Assembly (NCBI RefSeq): GCF_031326345.1
Contig: NZ_CP133671.1
Location: 3,658,001-3,722,000 of the forward strand
Origin: Aureispira sp. CCB-E
Lineage (GTDB): Bacteria; Bacteroidota; Bacteroidia; Chitinophagales; Saprospiraceae
Direction: 5' to 3'
DNA length: 64,000 bases
Shown here: in pieces, positions 52,568-61,720 of the stretch
Numbering within the stretch: the stretch's first letter is position 1
Layout of the letters: each line of letters starts with the position of its first letter
The notes under the pieces: generated by a model
The model's input: the letters and a program-made list of their open reading frames with translations, nothing else
The model's database searches: none
Told to the model about the DNA's origin: nothing
Translations under genes and position numbers: made by a program

Positions 52568-52922
52568 CTTTATTGTTTTTAGTTATAAATGAGTACACCT
52601 CTTGGGTGCTTTAATTGGTGCAAAATCTAAATAAGAGCAACTATGTTAGTTGCTAGAAAATGTTGGGGAAGATATTATATGTTGTAGTACAAAGAGAACT
52701 TACAGTAGCTAAAAAAAATAGCTTGTAATAGGCGTAAGTGTCAGAAGGGGAGCGTTTTAAATATGCATGTGACAATGCAATTATAAGATAAATAAATAAG
52801 ACTTTTTATTATTTGCGATGAATGACCGCTTTTGAGCGGAGTTTGGTTGTTTTTCTGCTTGCAATAGATACAGAGGCGCAAAAAGGGGAAGGTTGGAGAG
52901 GATAACTTGATTGGCTTTATAA
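52568..52922. other. Intergenic region, nothing supported
   Basis: A 355-base region between the lipoprotein gene and the ExbB-like gene. A 69-codon open frame on the minus strand (52741-52950) has no coding signature. A short GC hairpin CCGCTTTTGAGCGG at 52826-52839 with a following T-rich stretch is the only structure seen; it may terminate the ExbB-like gene. Confidence 0.4.
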
Positions 52923-53294
52923 TTATTGGATACGATATTTTTGAAACCACTTTAAATAAAGGCGAGCCACTTTTGAAAGTATAAAGATAATGAGTCCTAA
53001 GAAGGTAGGAATAAAAGAGATGAATAACCCTTTGTAAATGATCGTTCTAGAAATTTTTCCATGAGCAGATTCAATGATGCGCAAACTTGCAGTTAAGCCA
53101 ATTAATTGTCCTAAAACTCCTAAGAATAAAGCCAGCAAACCTAATTTGTGCATGTATAAAAGGCGTTTGTGTATGCTTTGTTGTTTGAGAATAGATACAA
53201 GGGATTGGATAAAGAAAAAAATTAGTAGTAACCCAATGAAACATATAGGTGCTGTAAAAAGTAGTCCTCCTTCTATTAAAAATTGTAAGAGCAT
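52923..53294 (-). CDS. MotA/TolQ/ExbB-like membrane protein
   Basis: A 123-aa membrane protein with three helices: 9-35 (ICFIGLLLIFFFIQSLVSIL), 48-70 and 88-112 (GLFISFIPTFLGLIIFIL). The order, with GLTASLRIIESAHGKISR between helices 2 and 3, resembles the MotA/TolQ/ExbB proton-channel fold, where a Thr/Ser-rich helix lines the channel. No ExbD or TonB gene is adjacent, so it is either a stand-alone member or works with partners elsewhere. Function inferred from the fold only. Confidence 0.65.
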   Translation of the reverse strand: MLLQFLIEGGLLFTAPICFIGLLLIFFFIQSLVSILKQQSIHKRLLYMHKLGLLALFLGVLGQLIGLTASLRIIESAHGKISRTIIYKGLFISFIPTFLGLIIFILSKVARLYLKWFQKYRIQ

Positions 53295-53634
53295 AGTTAT
53301 TTATTTATAATAGTTAGCTAGGTTGATTGGGCTTCTTTTTTTGTTCAAGAAATTGAATCTTTTATCTAGAGCAAAAACGAATATTAAAAGTACCGTAATG
53401 TGCCATAATTACGGTTGTTTGCAAAAACTAAATGCTTGATTGAATTGCACTTTTGGAGAAAGATTTAAATTGGTTATTTGTCATTTTTAGTTGTAAAAAT
53501 GAGCGTGAAAAACTATTTTAGTATAAAAAGCATTGTTTGCTAAATGCTTGTGAGGAGTTCGCCAATTTTATAAAAAACGAATCAAAGACAGCTTTTGTAG
53601 GGACGGTTAAATAAAACAAAAGATACTCAATCGT
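53295..53634. other. Upstream region of the LytS kinase gene with a hairpin
   Basis: A 340-base region. An 8-bp inverted repeat ACCGTAAT (53392-53399) and ATTACGGT (53408-53415) with loop GTGCCATA could be an operator or a weak terminator. No Bacteroidota promoter pair with correct spacing was found. Confidence 0.35.
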
Positions 53635-54777
53635 ATGCTAAATGGTGTTAAAAAAGGGCAAAAATACTCCTTCAAAGAAGGAAAAAAGATCGTTGTTGTG
53701 CATATTTTCTTGTGGTGTTGTGTATTGTTTTTCTTTACGCAATTCTTCAAGTTTCAGACAGAAGATTTTACCAAAATTATTAATTTTTCTCTTTTGTTAA
53801 TGCCCGTAACCATCACAACAACTTATGCAACCATCTACCACTTAATTCCCAAATATCTACTAAGAAAGCACTATTGGACGTTTCTTATTTACAGTATTTA
53901 CCTAATTACTATTTCAGCATGTCTGATAGCTTTATCAATATTGGGAGGATTAGTTTTTTTGTCTGACTTAAACGTAGATGAAATGCTTCCTATGTCCAAA
54001 AACTTCATGTTGGTTTTTATAGGAGTGTATACCATCGTTTTTATTGCGAGTGCTTTTTCATTAGAACGACAAAATCAGCATACTATTACCAAAAATCAAG
54101 AGCTAAAAAATCAATTGCTCGAAAGAGAATTAAAACTCAATGCCCAAAAGCTGAATTATTTAAAAATGCAAATTCATCCACATTTCTTATTCAATACCTT
54201 GAATACAATTTATGGGTTTGCGCTACAAAAATCAGACTATACGGCAGAAATGATCCTACGATTGTCCAACTTGTTGGATTACTTGTTGTATCAAATTAAT
54301 GATGCTGTCGTTGAATTGCGTGAAGAAGTAGAACACATCCAAGATTATATTGCACTAGAGAAACTTCGTTTTCAAGATGTTCTGAATATTAATTTTGAGA
54401 TTTCCATGAATGAACGTCCGACTTTAGTTGCCCCAATGTTGATGTTGCCCTTTGTTGAAAATGCATTTAAACATGGTGCTATCAAAAATGGTGTTTTTGA
54501 TATAACGATAAAGCTTCAAGTAAAGGGAGAACAAATTTATTTTGCTATTAGCAATAGTATTAGCAGTGATTTTGAAGATTCTCAAGTAGGAGGAATTGGG
54601 CTAAAGAATATTAGAAATCGATTGGATTTGCTATACAAAGATAGGCATCTACTTAATTTTGATGTCAATGACGATTGTTTTAAGGTAGAGTTGTATCTGA
54701 ACAATGATACGAATGAAGAGAGAAACTATTTAAGGAAAATGGATTTTAGCAAATTTAAAATGGATATTGTGTTCTAA
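53635..54777 (+). CDS. LytS/YehU-type sensor histidine kinase
   Basis: A 380-aa inner-membrane histidine kinase. Four N-terminal helices (about 17-40, 50-72, 80-108 and 122-142), then a coiled-coil linker. The H-box MQIHPHFLFNTLN has the phosphorylated H183 (H181 also). A HATPase_c-like domain follows, with FVENAFKHGAIKNG (N-box) and GGIGLKNIRNRL (G-box). The architecture is LytS/YehU, paired with the LytTR regulator 101 bases downstream. The stimulus is unknown. Confidence 0.93.
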   Translation: MLNGVKKGQKYSFKEGKKIVVVHIFLWCCVLFFFTQFFKFQTEDFTKIINFSLLLMPVTITTTYATIYHLIPKYLLRKHYWTFLIYSIYLITISACLIALSILGGLVFLSDLNVDEMLPMSKNFMLVFIGVYTIVFIASAFSLERQNQHTITKNQELKNQLLERELKLNAQKLNYLKMQIHPHFLFNTLNTIYGFALQKSDYTAEMILRLSNLLDYLLYQINDAVVELREEVEHIQDYIALEKLRFQDVLNINFEISMNERPTLVAPMLMLPFVENAFKHGAIKNGVFDITIKLQVKGEQIYFAISNSISSDFEDSQVGGIGLKNIRNRLDLLYKDRHLLNFDVNDDCFKVELYLNNDTNEERNYLRKMDFSKFKMDIVF

Positions 54778-54878
54778 GAAATCTTGTTTACAGCTTTGTT
54801 AAATGGTAGGACTACTGTGCAGTTTTGATTTTTATAAACCGATTCGATACAATTAATACAATAAAAAATAACAAATTA

Positions 54879-55598
54879 ATGGCTTCAAGAATAAGATCTA
54901 TCATTGTTGATGACGAACCGACAGCACGAGATATTTTAAACATTCACTTAGCTAAAATTCCAACAATAGATGTTGTGGCAATTTGTAAAAATGCTTTAGA
55001 GGCTTTTGAAGCGATTAATACCAAAGAAGTAGACCTTATATTTTTAGATATTAATATGCCAGGAATATCGGGTTTGTCATTTGCCAAAACGATTTCAAAA
55101 GACAAAAAGATAGTTTTTACGACAGCATATCGAGAATTTGCTTTAGAAGGTTTTGAACTAAAAGCTGTTGATTACTTGCTAAAACCGATTTCTTTTGAAC
55201 GTTTGTTGCAATCGATAGAGAGTTATGTAGAAGTTAGTCCTTTTGTGCCCATGAGTAAGATGGAGATAGAGCCAATTCATCGAACGTTTATTTTTGTTCG
55301 TTCTGATCGGAAAATGGTAAAAGTTGTTTTTTCGGAAATCCTTTATATCGAAAGTTTTGGAGATTATTTAAAGATTCATCTTAATAATAAATTAATAACA
55401 ACCCGTCAAACACTTTCTAGCATTGAAATACAATTACCAGCTAAGCATTTTATAAGAATCCATCGTTCTTTTATTGTGAATATGTATGCCATTCATTCAT
55501 TTTCTAACGAAGCAATAGAGGTGAATGGTGTCTTTTTACCTATTAGCCGAGGATACAAAAAAGAGACTTTGATTCGTTTGGAAGCAACCATAAACTAA
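54879..55598 (+). CDS. LytTR family response regulator
   Basis: From the ATG at 54879 the product is 239 aa; a TTG 54 bases upstream (54825) adds 18 residues and is less likely. Receiver domain (1-120) with D11/D12, phospho-acceptor D57 (LIFLDINMPGISG) and K in YLLKPISF. C-terminal LytTR DNA-binding domain from about 145: FIFVRSDRKMVKVVFSEILY, then LNNKLITTRQTLSSIE and FIRIHRSFIVN. Regulates transcription in response to the LytS-type kinase upstream. Target genes cannot be told from this window. Confidence 0.93.
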   Translation: MASRIRSIIVDDEPTARDILNIHLAKIPTIDVVAICKNALEAFEAINTKEVDLIFLDINMPGISGLSFAKTISKDKKIVFTTAYREFALEGFELKAVDYLLKPISFERLLQSIESYVEVSPFVPMSKMEIEPIHRTFIFVRSDRKMVKVVFSEILYIESFGDYLKIHLNNKLITTRQTLSSIEIQLPAKHFIRIHRSFIVNMYAIHSFSNEAIEVNGVFLPISRGYKKETLIRLEATIN

Positions 55599-55646
55599 AG
55601 CTGTCAATACTAATACCCAATTATTTTCGCAAAAAACACATAAAAA

Positions 55647-55680
55647 AAGCTAAAATCTTTATTGGTAAAGATTTTAGCTT
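55647..55680. terminator. Bidirectional stem-loop terminator
   Basis: Perfect 15-bp stem AAGCTAAAATCTTTA (55647-55661) and TAAAGATTTTAGCTT (55666-55680), loop TTGG, with an A-run before it (55642-55648) giving a T-run on the minus strand. It separates the convergent LytTR and thiolase genes. Confidence 0.9.
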
Positions 55681-55720
55681 GATTATATGATAGACAAAGC
55701 ACTGTTTAGTGCTAGTTATA

Positions 55721-56908
55721 TTATACTAGCTCCACTACCATAGCAGAAGCACCACCGCCACCATTACAGATACCAGCAACACCAATTTTTCCACCTTTGT
55801 GTTTTAGAGCAGAAAGCAATGTAATAACAATTCTACAACCAGAAACACCAATAGGATGCCCCATAGAAACAGCTCCGCCCAACACATTTACTTTATCGTG
55901 GTCTAAGTTCAACTCTTTCATATTAGCCAAAGCAACAACAGAAAATGCCTCGTTGATTTCGAATAAATCAGCATCTTCTAATTTGATGCCTGCTTTTTGA
56001 GCAGCCTTAGGCATTGCCAAAGAAGGAGTTGTTGTAAACCAAACAGGCTCCTGAGCTGCGTCAGCAAAACTTCTAATCTTAGCAATCGGTTTTAAGCCCA
56101 ATGCTTCAGCTTTTTCTTTGCTCATTAAAACAACAGCAGCAGCACCATCGTTGATTTTAGAAGCATTGATAGCCGATACAGTTCCATCTTTTTTGAAGAC
56201 CGCACGACCTTTCTTGACGCTAGCTAAGTCTGTAATACGTTTGTTATCTACCTCTTCATCTCTACTAACGATGATAGGATCTTTTCTACGTTGAGGCACA
56301 CTTACAGGAACAATTTCGTCTGCAAACCAACCATTCTCATAAGCAGCTCTAGCACGCTCATAAGAAGCAAAAGCATACTCATCTTGCTCATCCTTAGAGA
56401 TATTTTTACCTTCAGCACAAACCTCTCCACAAACACCCATCATATTGCCATCATAAGGATCTTGCAAACCATCTCTAACGATGGCATCTACCATTTGACC
56501 ATTGCCATAACGAATTCCAGTACGCCCAGAAGGGATATAATGTGGTGCTTGAGACATACTCTCCATTCCTCCTACAACAACACAATCGTTATCACCCAGC
56601 ATAATAGATTGAGCACCTAGCATCATTGCTTTCATTCCAGAAGAACATACTTTATTGATGGTCGTACAAGGTACTGTATTCGGAATACCAGCAGCTAAAG
56701 CAGCTTGCTTGGCAGGAGCTTGTCCTGTATTGGCTGTTAAAACGCAACCCATATACACTTCACCTACTTCTTTGGCATCAATTCCTGCACGCTCAATAGC
56801 ACCTGTAATTGCTGTTTTTCCCAAATCAATAACATTAACAGAAGACAATATACCACCTAAGTTTCCAATAGGAGTTCTTGCAACTGATACAATATATACT
56901 TCTTTCAT
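55721..56908 (-). CDS. Acetyl-CoA acetyltransferase (thiolase)
   Basis: Condenses or cleaves acetoacetyl-CoA (thiolase II type), serving fatty-acid or ketone-body metabolism. From the ATG at 56908 the product is 395 aa; the upstream ATG at 56956 adds a short non-conserved leader. Catalytic residues: C88 (NKVCSSGMKA), NEAFSVVAL, GHPIGVSGCRIV with the second Cys, and the terminal GICNGGGGASAM. Length typical of the biosynthetic class. Monocistronic, ending at the 55647-55680 terminator. Confidence 0.95.
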   Translation of the reverse strand: MKEVYIVSVARTPIGNLGGILSSVNVIDLGKTAITGAIERAGIDAKEVGEVYMGCVLTANTGQAPAKQAALAAGIPNTVPCTTINKVCSSGMKAMMLGAQSIMLGDNDCVVVGGMESMSQAPHYIPSGRTGIRYGNGQMVDAIVRDGLQDPYDGNMMGVCGEVCAEGKNISKDEQDEYAFASYERARAAYENGWFADEIVPVSVPQRRKDPIIVSRDEEVDNKRITDLASVKKGRAVFKKDGTVSAINASKINDGAAAVVLMSKEKAEALGLKPIAKIRSFADAAQEPVWFTTTPSLAMPKAAQKAGIKLEDADLFEINEAFSVVALANMKELNLDHDKVNVLGGAVSMGHPIGVSGCRIVITLLSALKHKGGKIGVAGICNGGGGASAMVVELV

Positions 56909-57181
56909 GATTGTAATTTTCTTATGGTAAAAAATTATTATTTTAAAATTTGGCACGAAACTACAAAAAATATTGGAGTTTGTCTAGGTTTTATTCTAAT
57001 AAAATAACAGGAGAGAGGTTGAAATCTATGCTAAACAGCGGTTTTTAAATGTAGTGTAAATCGACAAGTAAGTTCACCAGTTATTTGATCCAAAGCGACT
57101 ATTGTCTAAGAAAACACCTTGTCACATTTGACTCCTTTTGTAGAGCACTATATAAACTAAATAAAAGACAGTCGTGAATTG

Positions 57182-57721
57182 TTATCGCTGCAAAACGAGT
57201 TTATAGTCTTCAATAATACCACTTCCATTCAAAGTTAGATTTATTTTATTCGCTTTAATCGTACCAGCAACATCATAAGGAACAGGAAGAAAAGAAGGAT
57301 TTGTAATTGAACCATTGGTTATACCTACAGGTAATACAGTCTCTTCAACAAAAATATTCTTTTTTTCTAAATCTATAGTGAGAGGGATATCATTTCCAAT
57401 ATGACCTAAAAAGTTTTTTAGAATAATTTGGTTTGGAGTAACTTCTGACATCTCTATCGTATAGACAACAGATTGCGTATCACTACGCATAAATGTATAA
57501 TAGCCAATTTGAGTACCATGCCAATTTTCTCCCGTATAGTCTGAACTAATGGAAACACATTTGTTGTCAGATTTCTTGTAGCCAGGGTCACAAACACAAA
57601 TACCATTACTACAATTTCCATTGGTACAAACGACTCCCGAACATGGATCACAAGAACTTGCTATTGCTCCCCCTGTAAATAGAATCATGGTCAAAAAAAC
57701 TCCTTTAATAAATTTTTTCAT
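57182..57721 (-). CDS. Secreted protein with EGF-like domain
   Basis: A 179-aa exported protein. Signal MKKFIKGVFLTMILFTGGAI, then ASSC24 which may be a lipobox. An EGF-like domain (about 27-55) has six cysteines: C27, C32, C37, C42, C44 and C55, in VCTNGNCSNGICVCDPG. The C-terminal beta-rich domain (about 60-179) includes YTGENWHGTQIGYYTF and an ending GIIEDYKLVLQR. EGF-like domains are uncommon in bacteria and usually make protein contacts. Function unknown. Monocistronic. Confidence 0.7.
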   Translation of the reverse strand: MKKFIKGVFLTMILFTGGAIASSCDPCSGVVCTNGNCSNGICVCDPGYKKSDNKCVSISSDYTGENWHGTQIGYYTFMRSDTQSVVYTIEMSEVTPNQIILKNFLGHIGNDIPLTIDLEKKNIFVEETVLPVGITNGSITNPSFLPVPYDVAGTIKANKINLTLNGSGIIEDYKLVLQR

Positions 57722-58093
57722 AGGTAATAAATTTTTTAAAAATAATTATTTTAAGATTTTAGTTTATGGCTCAAATTATAAGATTAAGAATTTGTTAGGC
57801 TCTTTTTCTGACCTTATAAAATGAAGTAATAAAAATGCCTGCAAATGTACAGAATTTTATCAAAAATAGCGACTTTGATTCACTATTTTAGTACTCGTTA
57901 TTAGCGAACTATTGTAAGAATGTCTCTTCTGTCAATTCATATGGTAGTTTTTAAGTAGGGGGTAAGTTATTTAGCAGCTTTCAAAGGTGTTATTGAATGT
58001 TAGAAGAGCAGTGACAATGGGATAAAGTGCTATAGAAAATGTCTGAATACAGCATATCCTGTATTCAGGCATTTTTATTTCTTAAAGGATTGT
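57722..58093. other. Intergenic region with repeat scrap and terminator
   Basis: A 372-base region upstream of the EGF-like gene and downstream of pdxJ. It holds a scrap of the dispersed repeat (TTATTAGCGAACTATTG at 57898-57914) and the terminator at 58040-58071. No promoter pair with good spacing was found for the EGF-like gene. Confidence 0.5.
58040..58075. terminator. Terminator for pdxJ
   Basis: 13-bp stem TGTCTGAATACAG (58040-58052) and CTGTATTCAGGCA (58059-58071), loop CATATC, one G-T. A T-run follows on the plus strand. It lies 20 bases beyond the pdxJ stop. Confidence 0.78.
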
Positions 58094-58822
58094 CTAATCC
58101 TTCACTGTCAAACACTCCAAGTACATTTGCACGGTGTTTTGTAGCCCATAATACAATGAATCTACGACCAAAGCATGCCCAATAGAAACTTCCAATAGAT
58201 TGGGAATATTTTCTTGAAAATAGCGCAAATTATCTAAGTTAAGATCATGCCCTGCATTAATACCAATTCCCAATTCGTTGGCAATTTTTGCCCCATTGAC
58301 ATAAGGCTGTATAGCAGCTGCTCTATCTTTGTGATAATTTTCAGCATAAGGACCTGTATAAAATTCTATTCGATCAGCACCCACTTTTTTTGCCCCTTCA
58401 ATAAACTTTTCAACAGGGTCGCAAAAAATAGAAACGCGAATGCCTTTCTCTTTCAAGACACCAATTGTTTCCGTTAAAAAAGCTTCGTGTGTGATCGTGT
58501 CCCAGCCACTGTCAGAAGTCAACGCATTTTGAGCATCAGGAACCAACGTGCATTGGTCGGGGGCATTGGCTAAAACCAAATCCATAAATTTTTGAGTGCG
58601 TGGATTTCCTTCGATATTAAATTCAGTAGTTGCAATTGCTTTTAAGGCAGGAATATCCGCATAAGTAATATGGCGCTCATCTGGGCGAGGGTGGACGGTA
58701 ATACCTTCGGCTCCATAGGCTTCTATATCTTTGGAGACTTTTATTAAATCAGGATAATTACTTCCTCTAGCATTGCGAATCAAAGCAATCTTATTGACAT
58801 TGACACTTAGACGTGTTTTCAT
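58094..58822 (-). CDS. pdxJ: Pyridoxine 5'-phosphate synthase
   Basis: Condenses 3-amino-2-oxopropyl phosphate with 1-deoxyxylulose 5-phosphate to pyridoxine 5'-phosphate in vitamin B6 synthesis. A 242-aa TIM-barrel enzyme of normal length. Opening LSVNVNKIALIRNARG and TVHPRPDERHITYADI carry the phosphate- and substrate-binding His/Arg/Asp; INAGHDLNLDNL and SIGHALVVDSL form the later loop. Followed by a strong terminator at 58040-58071. Monocistronic. Full-length. Confidence 0.97.
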   Translation of the reverse strand: MKTRLSVNVNKIALIRNARGSNYPDLIKVSKDIEAYGAEGITVHPRPDERHITYADIPALKAIATTEFNIEGNPRTQKFMDLVLANAPDQCTLVPDAQNALTSDSGWDTITHEAFLTETIGVLKEKGIRVSIFCDPVEKFIEGAKKVGADRIEFYTGPYAENYHKDRAAAIQPYVNGAKIANELGIGINAGHDLNLDNLRYFQENIPNLLEVSIGHALVVDSLYYGLQNTVQMYLECLTVKD

Positions 58823-58850
58823 AATTTAGTACCTAGTATAAAATATATAA

Positions 58851-58915
58851 TAATACTTCGTGGGTTACTTCCTGTGATGATGAAGTTATATTATTGATTA
58901 TTAGTTTTAATTTTT
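58851..58915. repeat. Fragment of the dispersed repeat
   Basis: AATACTTCGTGGGTTACTTC, then TTATTGATTATTAGTTTTAA, related to the left end and inner part of other copies but with the rest lost. It sits upstream of pdxJ. Confidence 0.4.
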
Positions 58916-59037
58916 GAAATAAATTATATTGATAACCAATGGAATATAGTTTAATGCAAAACAGTGTAAAGAACGAAAAATTAAAAGAAGTCCCAAAGAT
59001 AATATGATTTGAGAATTACTTGATGGATGTTTTGAAT

Positions 59038-59895
59038 TTATTTTGAGAGACCTAGCATTTTGCCCACCATAGCAGCAAATTTTCGAGTTGGAATTAACCG
59101 AGGGATAATCCAGTTTTTGAGTTTCCCATAAACAAGCGGATACCGTGCTTTGGGATTTTTATGTTCGACAATATCTGCCATCATGTCACCAAACTTAGCT
59201 TGTTCGTAGCCTATTTTAGACATTTTTAGCATGAAATTTTTGAACTTTTTGCCAGGCTCTATATAGTCCGTTTCTTCGAATTTGCTCAAATCAACTTCCT
59301 CTGCTTTGTCCCAAATTGGAGTTTTTACAACACCAGGACCAATAACAACCACATCAATTCCATACAGTAAGAGTTCCATACGTATAGTTTTTGAAATGGC
59401 TTCGAGAGCGTGTTTGCTTGCCGAGTAAGGTCCCATAAAAATATTGGCAATTTCGCCTGCGGCAGAACTCATGTTAAAAATACGACCAGGGGCATGAGGG
59501 CAATTTTTTTTCGCTCCTAAAAGAGGCAAAAAAGCTTGTGTAACACCAACCAGCCCAATTACATTGACCTCCATTTGCCAACGTAAATCTTCCAACGGCA
59601 GGTGCATCATTGGTCCCCAGACAGCCACTCCTGCATTATTAATCAAGGAATGAATGCCTTCATTGCCAATAAGTTGTTCTACTCTTGCCGCTTCTTGCCG
59701 AACAGCTTGCATATCGGTTACGTCAAACAAGAGAGGCTCGAATAAATCCCCAAATTCTTTTTTAAGGCGATCGGCATCTTCTTGTTTGCGAACAGAACCG
59801 AAAATTTTATACCCTCTTTTTACTAAAGATGCTACAGTGGCATAGCCGATTCCTGTCGAGGCACCTGTAACAACAATGTTTTTGCTTTTTCTCAT
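59038..59895 (-). CDS. Short-chain dehydrogenase/reductase (SDR)
   Basis: A 285-aa NAD(P)-dependent oxidoreductase, Rossmann fold. Nucleotide-binding TGASTGIGYA at the N-terminus (10-18), LINNAGVAVWG for the structural Asn, catalytic Ser in FNMSSAAGEI and YSASKHALEAISK with the Tyr-x3-Lys pair. The C-terminal region (about 200-285) with KNWIIPRLIPTRKFA is longer than in the smallest SDRs. Substrate unknown. It stands alone, with repeat sequence upstream. Confidence 0.92.
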   Translation of the reverse strand: MRKSKNIVVTGASTGIGYATVASLVKRGYKIFGSVRKQEDADRLKKEFGDLFEPLLFDVTDMQAVRQEAARVEQLIGNEGIHSLINNAGVAVWGPMMHLPLEDLRWQMEVNVIGLVGVTQAFLPLLGAKKNCPHAPGRIFNMSSAAGEIANIFMGPYSASKHALEAISKTIRMELLLYGIDVVVIGPGVVKTPIWDKAEEVDLSKFEETDYIEPGKKFKNFMLKMSKIGYEQAKFGDMMADIVEHKNPKARYPLVYGKLKNWIIPRLIPTRKFAAMVGKMLGLSK

Positions 59896-59925
59896 TGATT
59901 GGAAATTAATGGATGATTTTGATTA

Positions 59926-60115
59926 TTACTTCGTGGGTAAATTGTATTAGTATGATTATCAATAGAGTATGTTTTGTTGTTTAATTTCTTAAAGAATTGA
60001 TAATTAAACTGATGCAAAGATGCTTTTTTTAGTTTTTTACAAAAAAACTAAGCGATAGCAATCTCACGACCGTAGGGAGCTACCACGAAGTAGCACCGCA
60101 GCTAAGTACTATATT
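59926..60115. repeat. Dispersed intergenic repeat, copy 7
   Basis: Left end ATTACTTCGTGGGTAAATTG at 59926, inner pair TTAGTATGATTATCAA and TGATAATTAAACTGATGC, then AGATGCTTTTTTTAG, CTAAGCGATAGCAATCTCAC and the right end block CACGAAGTAGCACCGCAGCT to 60115. It precedes the IS4-type element and does not overlap it. Confidence 0.75.
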
Positions 60116-60281
60116 ATATCAAATAGATTTTTATTAGAGTTAAGATACTATCTATTTTAAGAATCTTAAACAATCGTTTAGAAAAATAAGAGGCTGGATG
60201 CCAATTTTGAGAGATTGCTTAATTAAGAAAAATAAAATAAAAAACATGAGTCATCCCGAATTTATGAGATGACAAAAAAAT

Positions 60282-60339
60282 AAAAACTCTTGCGTAAATT
60301 TGGGATTAACGACAATTCCAAAACGACAAGAGTTTTTTT
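60282..60339 (+). promoter_or_regulatory. Hairpin with T-run in front of the transposase start codon
   Basis: AAAAACTCTTG (60282-60292) pairs perfectly with CAAGAGTTTTT (60327-60337), and the following T-run abuts the ATG at 60340. It would end transcripts entering from outside or block translation of read-through mRNA, the usual protection in IS10/IS4-type elements. Confidence 0.7.
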
Positions 60340-61686
60340 ATGTATAAAACATACTTACAAGATAAAATAGAAAAAGGAAAAATAAATGGTGCCGACAATT
60401 TTCTTTTGAAAAAAAGTTCTAAATACTTAGAAGGATTACTGATAAAACTAGATGAGCAAATAGATAGCCGTTTGGTTAGAACATTTTATAATCTATTCAT
60501 TTCGATACTAATATTAAGAAACAAGAGTAGCGGTTTACTTTTAAGTGAGTTAGGCGGGTACATTTGTGGATTTCGGAAGGCACCAGCAGGGACAAAGCGA
60601 ATAAGCAACTTGTTAAGGAGCAAAAAATGGGAACACAAGTTAATAAAAGACTATTTGTTTGAGAAGACAAAAGAGCGTATTGCCAGCTTGCAAAAAGAAG
60701 GAAAACGCCCTTTGTTGTTATGGGATGATTCTCGTTTAGAAAAGCCAGAAAGTTGGTGGAGTGAAGGATTGTGTAGTGTCTGGAGTAGTAAAGGCAAGCG
60801 ATTAACAAAAATTAAACGCGGTTTTTACCGACCACCAAGTAGCAGAATATGTGTCCCTGGCTATAAGTGGACAGCTACGATGTTGTCTTGCCTAGGAGGA
60901 GTGCCAAGTGTTTGTCAAATGACTTGGTGGACAACAAGAGGCAAGCATAAAGAACTCGCTACTAATATCATTTTTCGTATGCTAAAACGATTAAAAAAGG
61001 AATTAAATACAGGAGTTCTACATGTTTTGGATAGAGGATATGCAAATATCTGGACAGTAGAGCATATGTTACATTTCCAACAAGATTTTCTGATCCGTTG
61101 GAAGAAAAATCATCTACTTATCGCTACGAAAAAAGGAAAGAAGAAAACACATTTATTAGCCCGTTCATTTAAAGGAAAAAAACCTAGATTAATTTATGAC
61201 AAGGAACGAAAAGAGCAACGTTCTGCAACTATAGCATGGGGAGAAGTCTTTCATCCAGAGTTACCCGATATTCCCTTATATTTAGTTATTCTTAGAGACA
61301 AAAAAAGACAGACTCCTCCTATTTATTTTCTGACTTCTGTAATCATTACAAATGCCAGAACTGCTTGGGAAATGGCGAATAGCTATATGCATCGCTGGGA
61401 AATTGAGCAATCTTTTCGTTTCTGTAAAACAGAGTTAGCAATGGAATCTCCTAGATTGTGGTTTTGGGAAAACAAGCTTAAGTTATTAGCTATCGTTGCT
61501 TTGGTTTATGATTTTCTTTTAACTCTACTTCGAAATTGGAGAACTTGGGTCAACCTTTTCCTCCGAAACTGGGGACATCGAACAGGAAATCGGTATAGAA
61601 ATACTTCCATACCGATTTACCGTCTTAGAGCTGCCATCTCCGTTTGTATTTTTTCTCTCTTTGCTCTATTACAAAATTCGGGATGA
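60340..61686 (+). CDS. IS4-family transposase
   Basis: A 448-aa DDE transposase. The DDE residues are D129/D130 (LLLWDDSRLEK), D231 (VLDRGYAN) and E356, set in the YREK signature Y349-x2-R352-x3-E356-x6-K363 (YMHRWEIEQSFRFCK). The C-terminal part is basic and aromatic. Reading frame and residues are intact, so the element may be active. The ATG at 60340 follows immediately after the hairpin with T-run. No second gene within the IS. Confidence 0.93.
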   Translation: MYKTYLQDKIEKGKINGADNFLLKKSSKYLEGLLIKLDEQIDSRLVRTFYNLFISILILRNKSSGLLLSELGGYICGFRKAPAGTKRISNLLRSKKWEHKLIKDYLFEKTKERIASLQKEGKRPLLLWDDSRLEKPESWWSEGLCSVWSSKGKRLTKIKRGFYRPPSSRICVPGYKWTATMLSCLGGVPSVCQMTWWTTRGKHKELATNIIFRMLKRLKKELNTGVLHVLDRGYANIWTVEHMLHFQQDFLIRWKKNHLLIATKKGKKKTHLLARSFKGKKPRLIYDKERKEQRSATIAWGEVFHPELPDIPLYLVILRDKKRQTPPIYFLTSVIITNARTAWEMANSYMHRWEIEQSFRFCKTELAMESPRLWFWENKLKLLAIVALVYDFLLTLLRNWRTWVNLFLRNWGHRTGNRYRNTSIPIYRLRAAISVCIFSLFALLQNSG

Positions 61687-61720
61687 CTCATGTTGGCTAA
61701 TATTGTAACATTTGCAACAC

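Larger units (their letters stand above)
60245..61692 (+). mobile_element. Complete IS4-family (YREK-type) insertion sequence
   Basis: A 1448-base element with perfect 19-bp terminal inverted repeats CATGAGTCATCCCGAATTT (60245-60263) and its complement (61674-61692). CATG is self-complementary, so the true ends may be AGTCATCCCGAATTT with a CATG target duplication. It carries one intact transposase gene (60340-61686). A hairpin of CTCTTG and CAAGAG arms with a T-run sits directly in front of the transposase ATG. Both flanks are AT-rich and show no longer target repeat. The element is probably recent, since the ends match exactly. Confidence 0.92.

Noticed and set aside
52741-52950. 69-codon minus-strand open frame
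   Set aside because: No coding signature; overlaps the end of the ExbB-like gene and intergenic sequence with stop-poor AT content.
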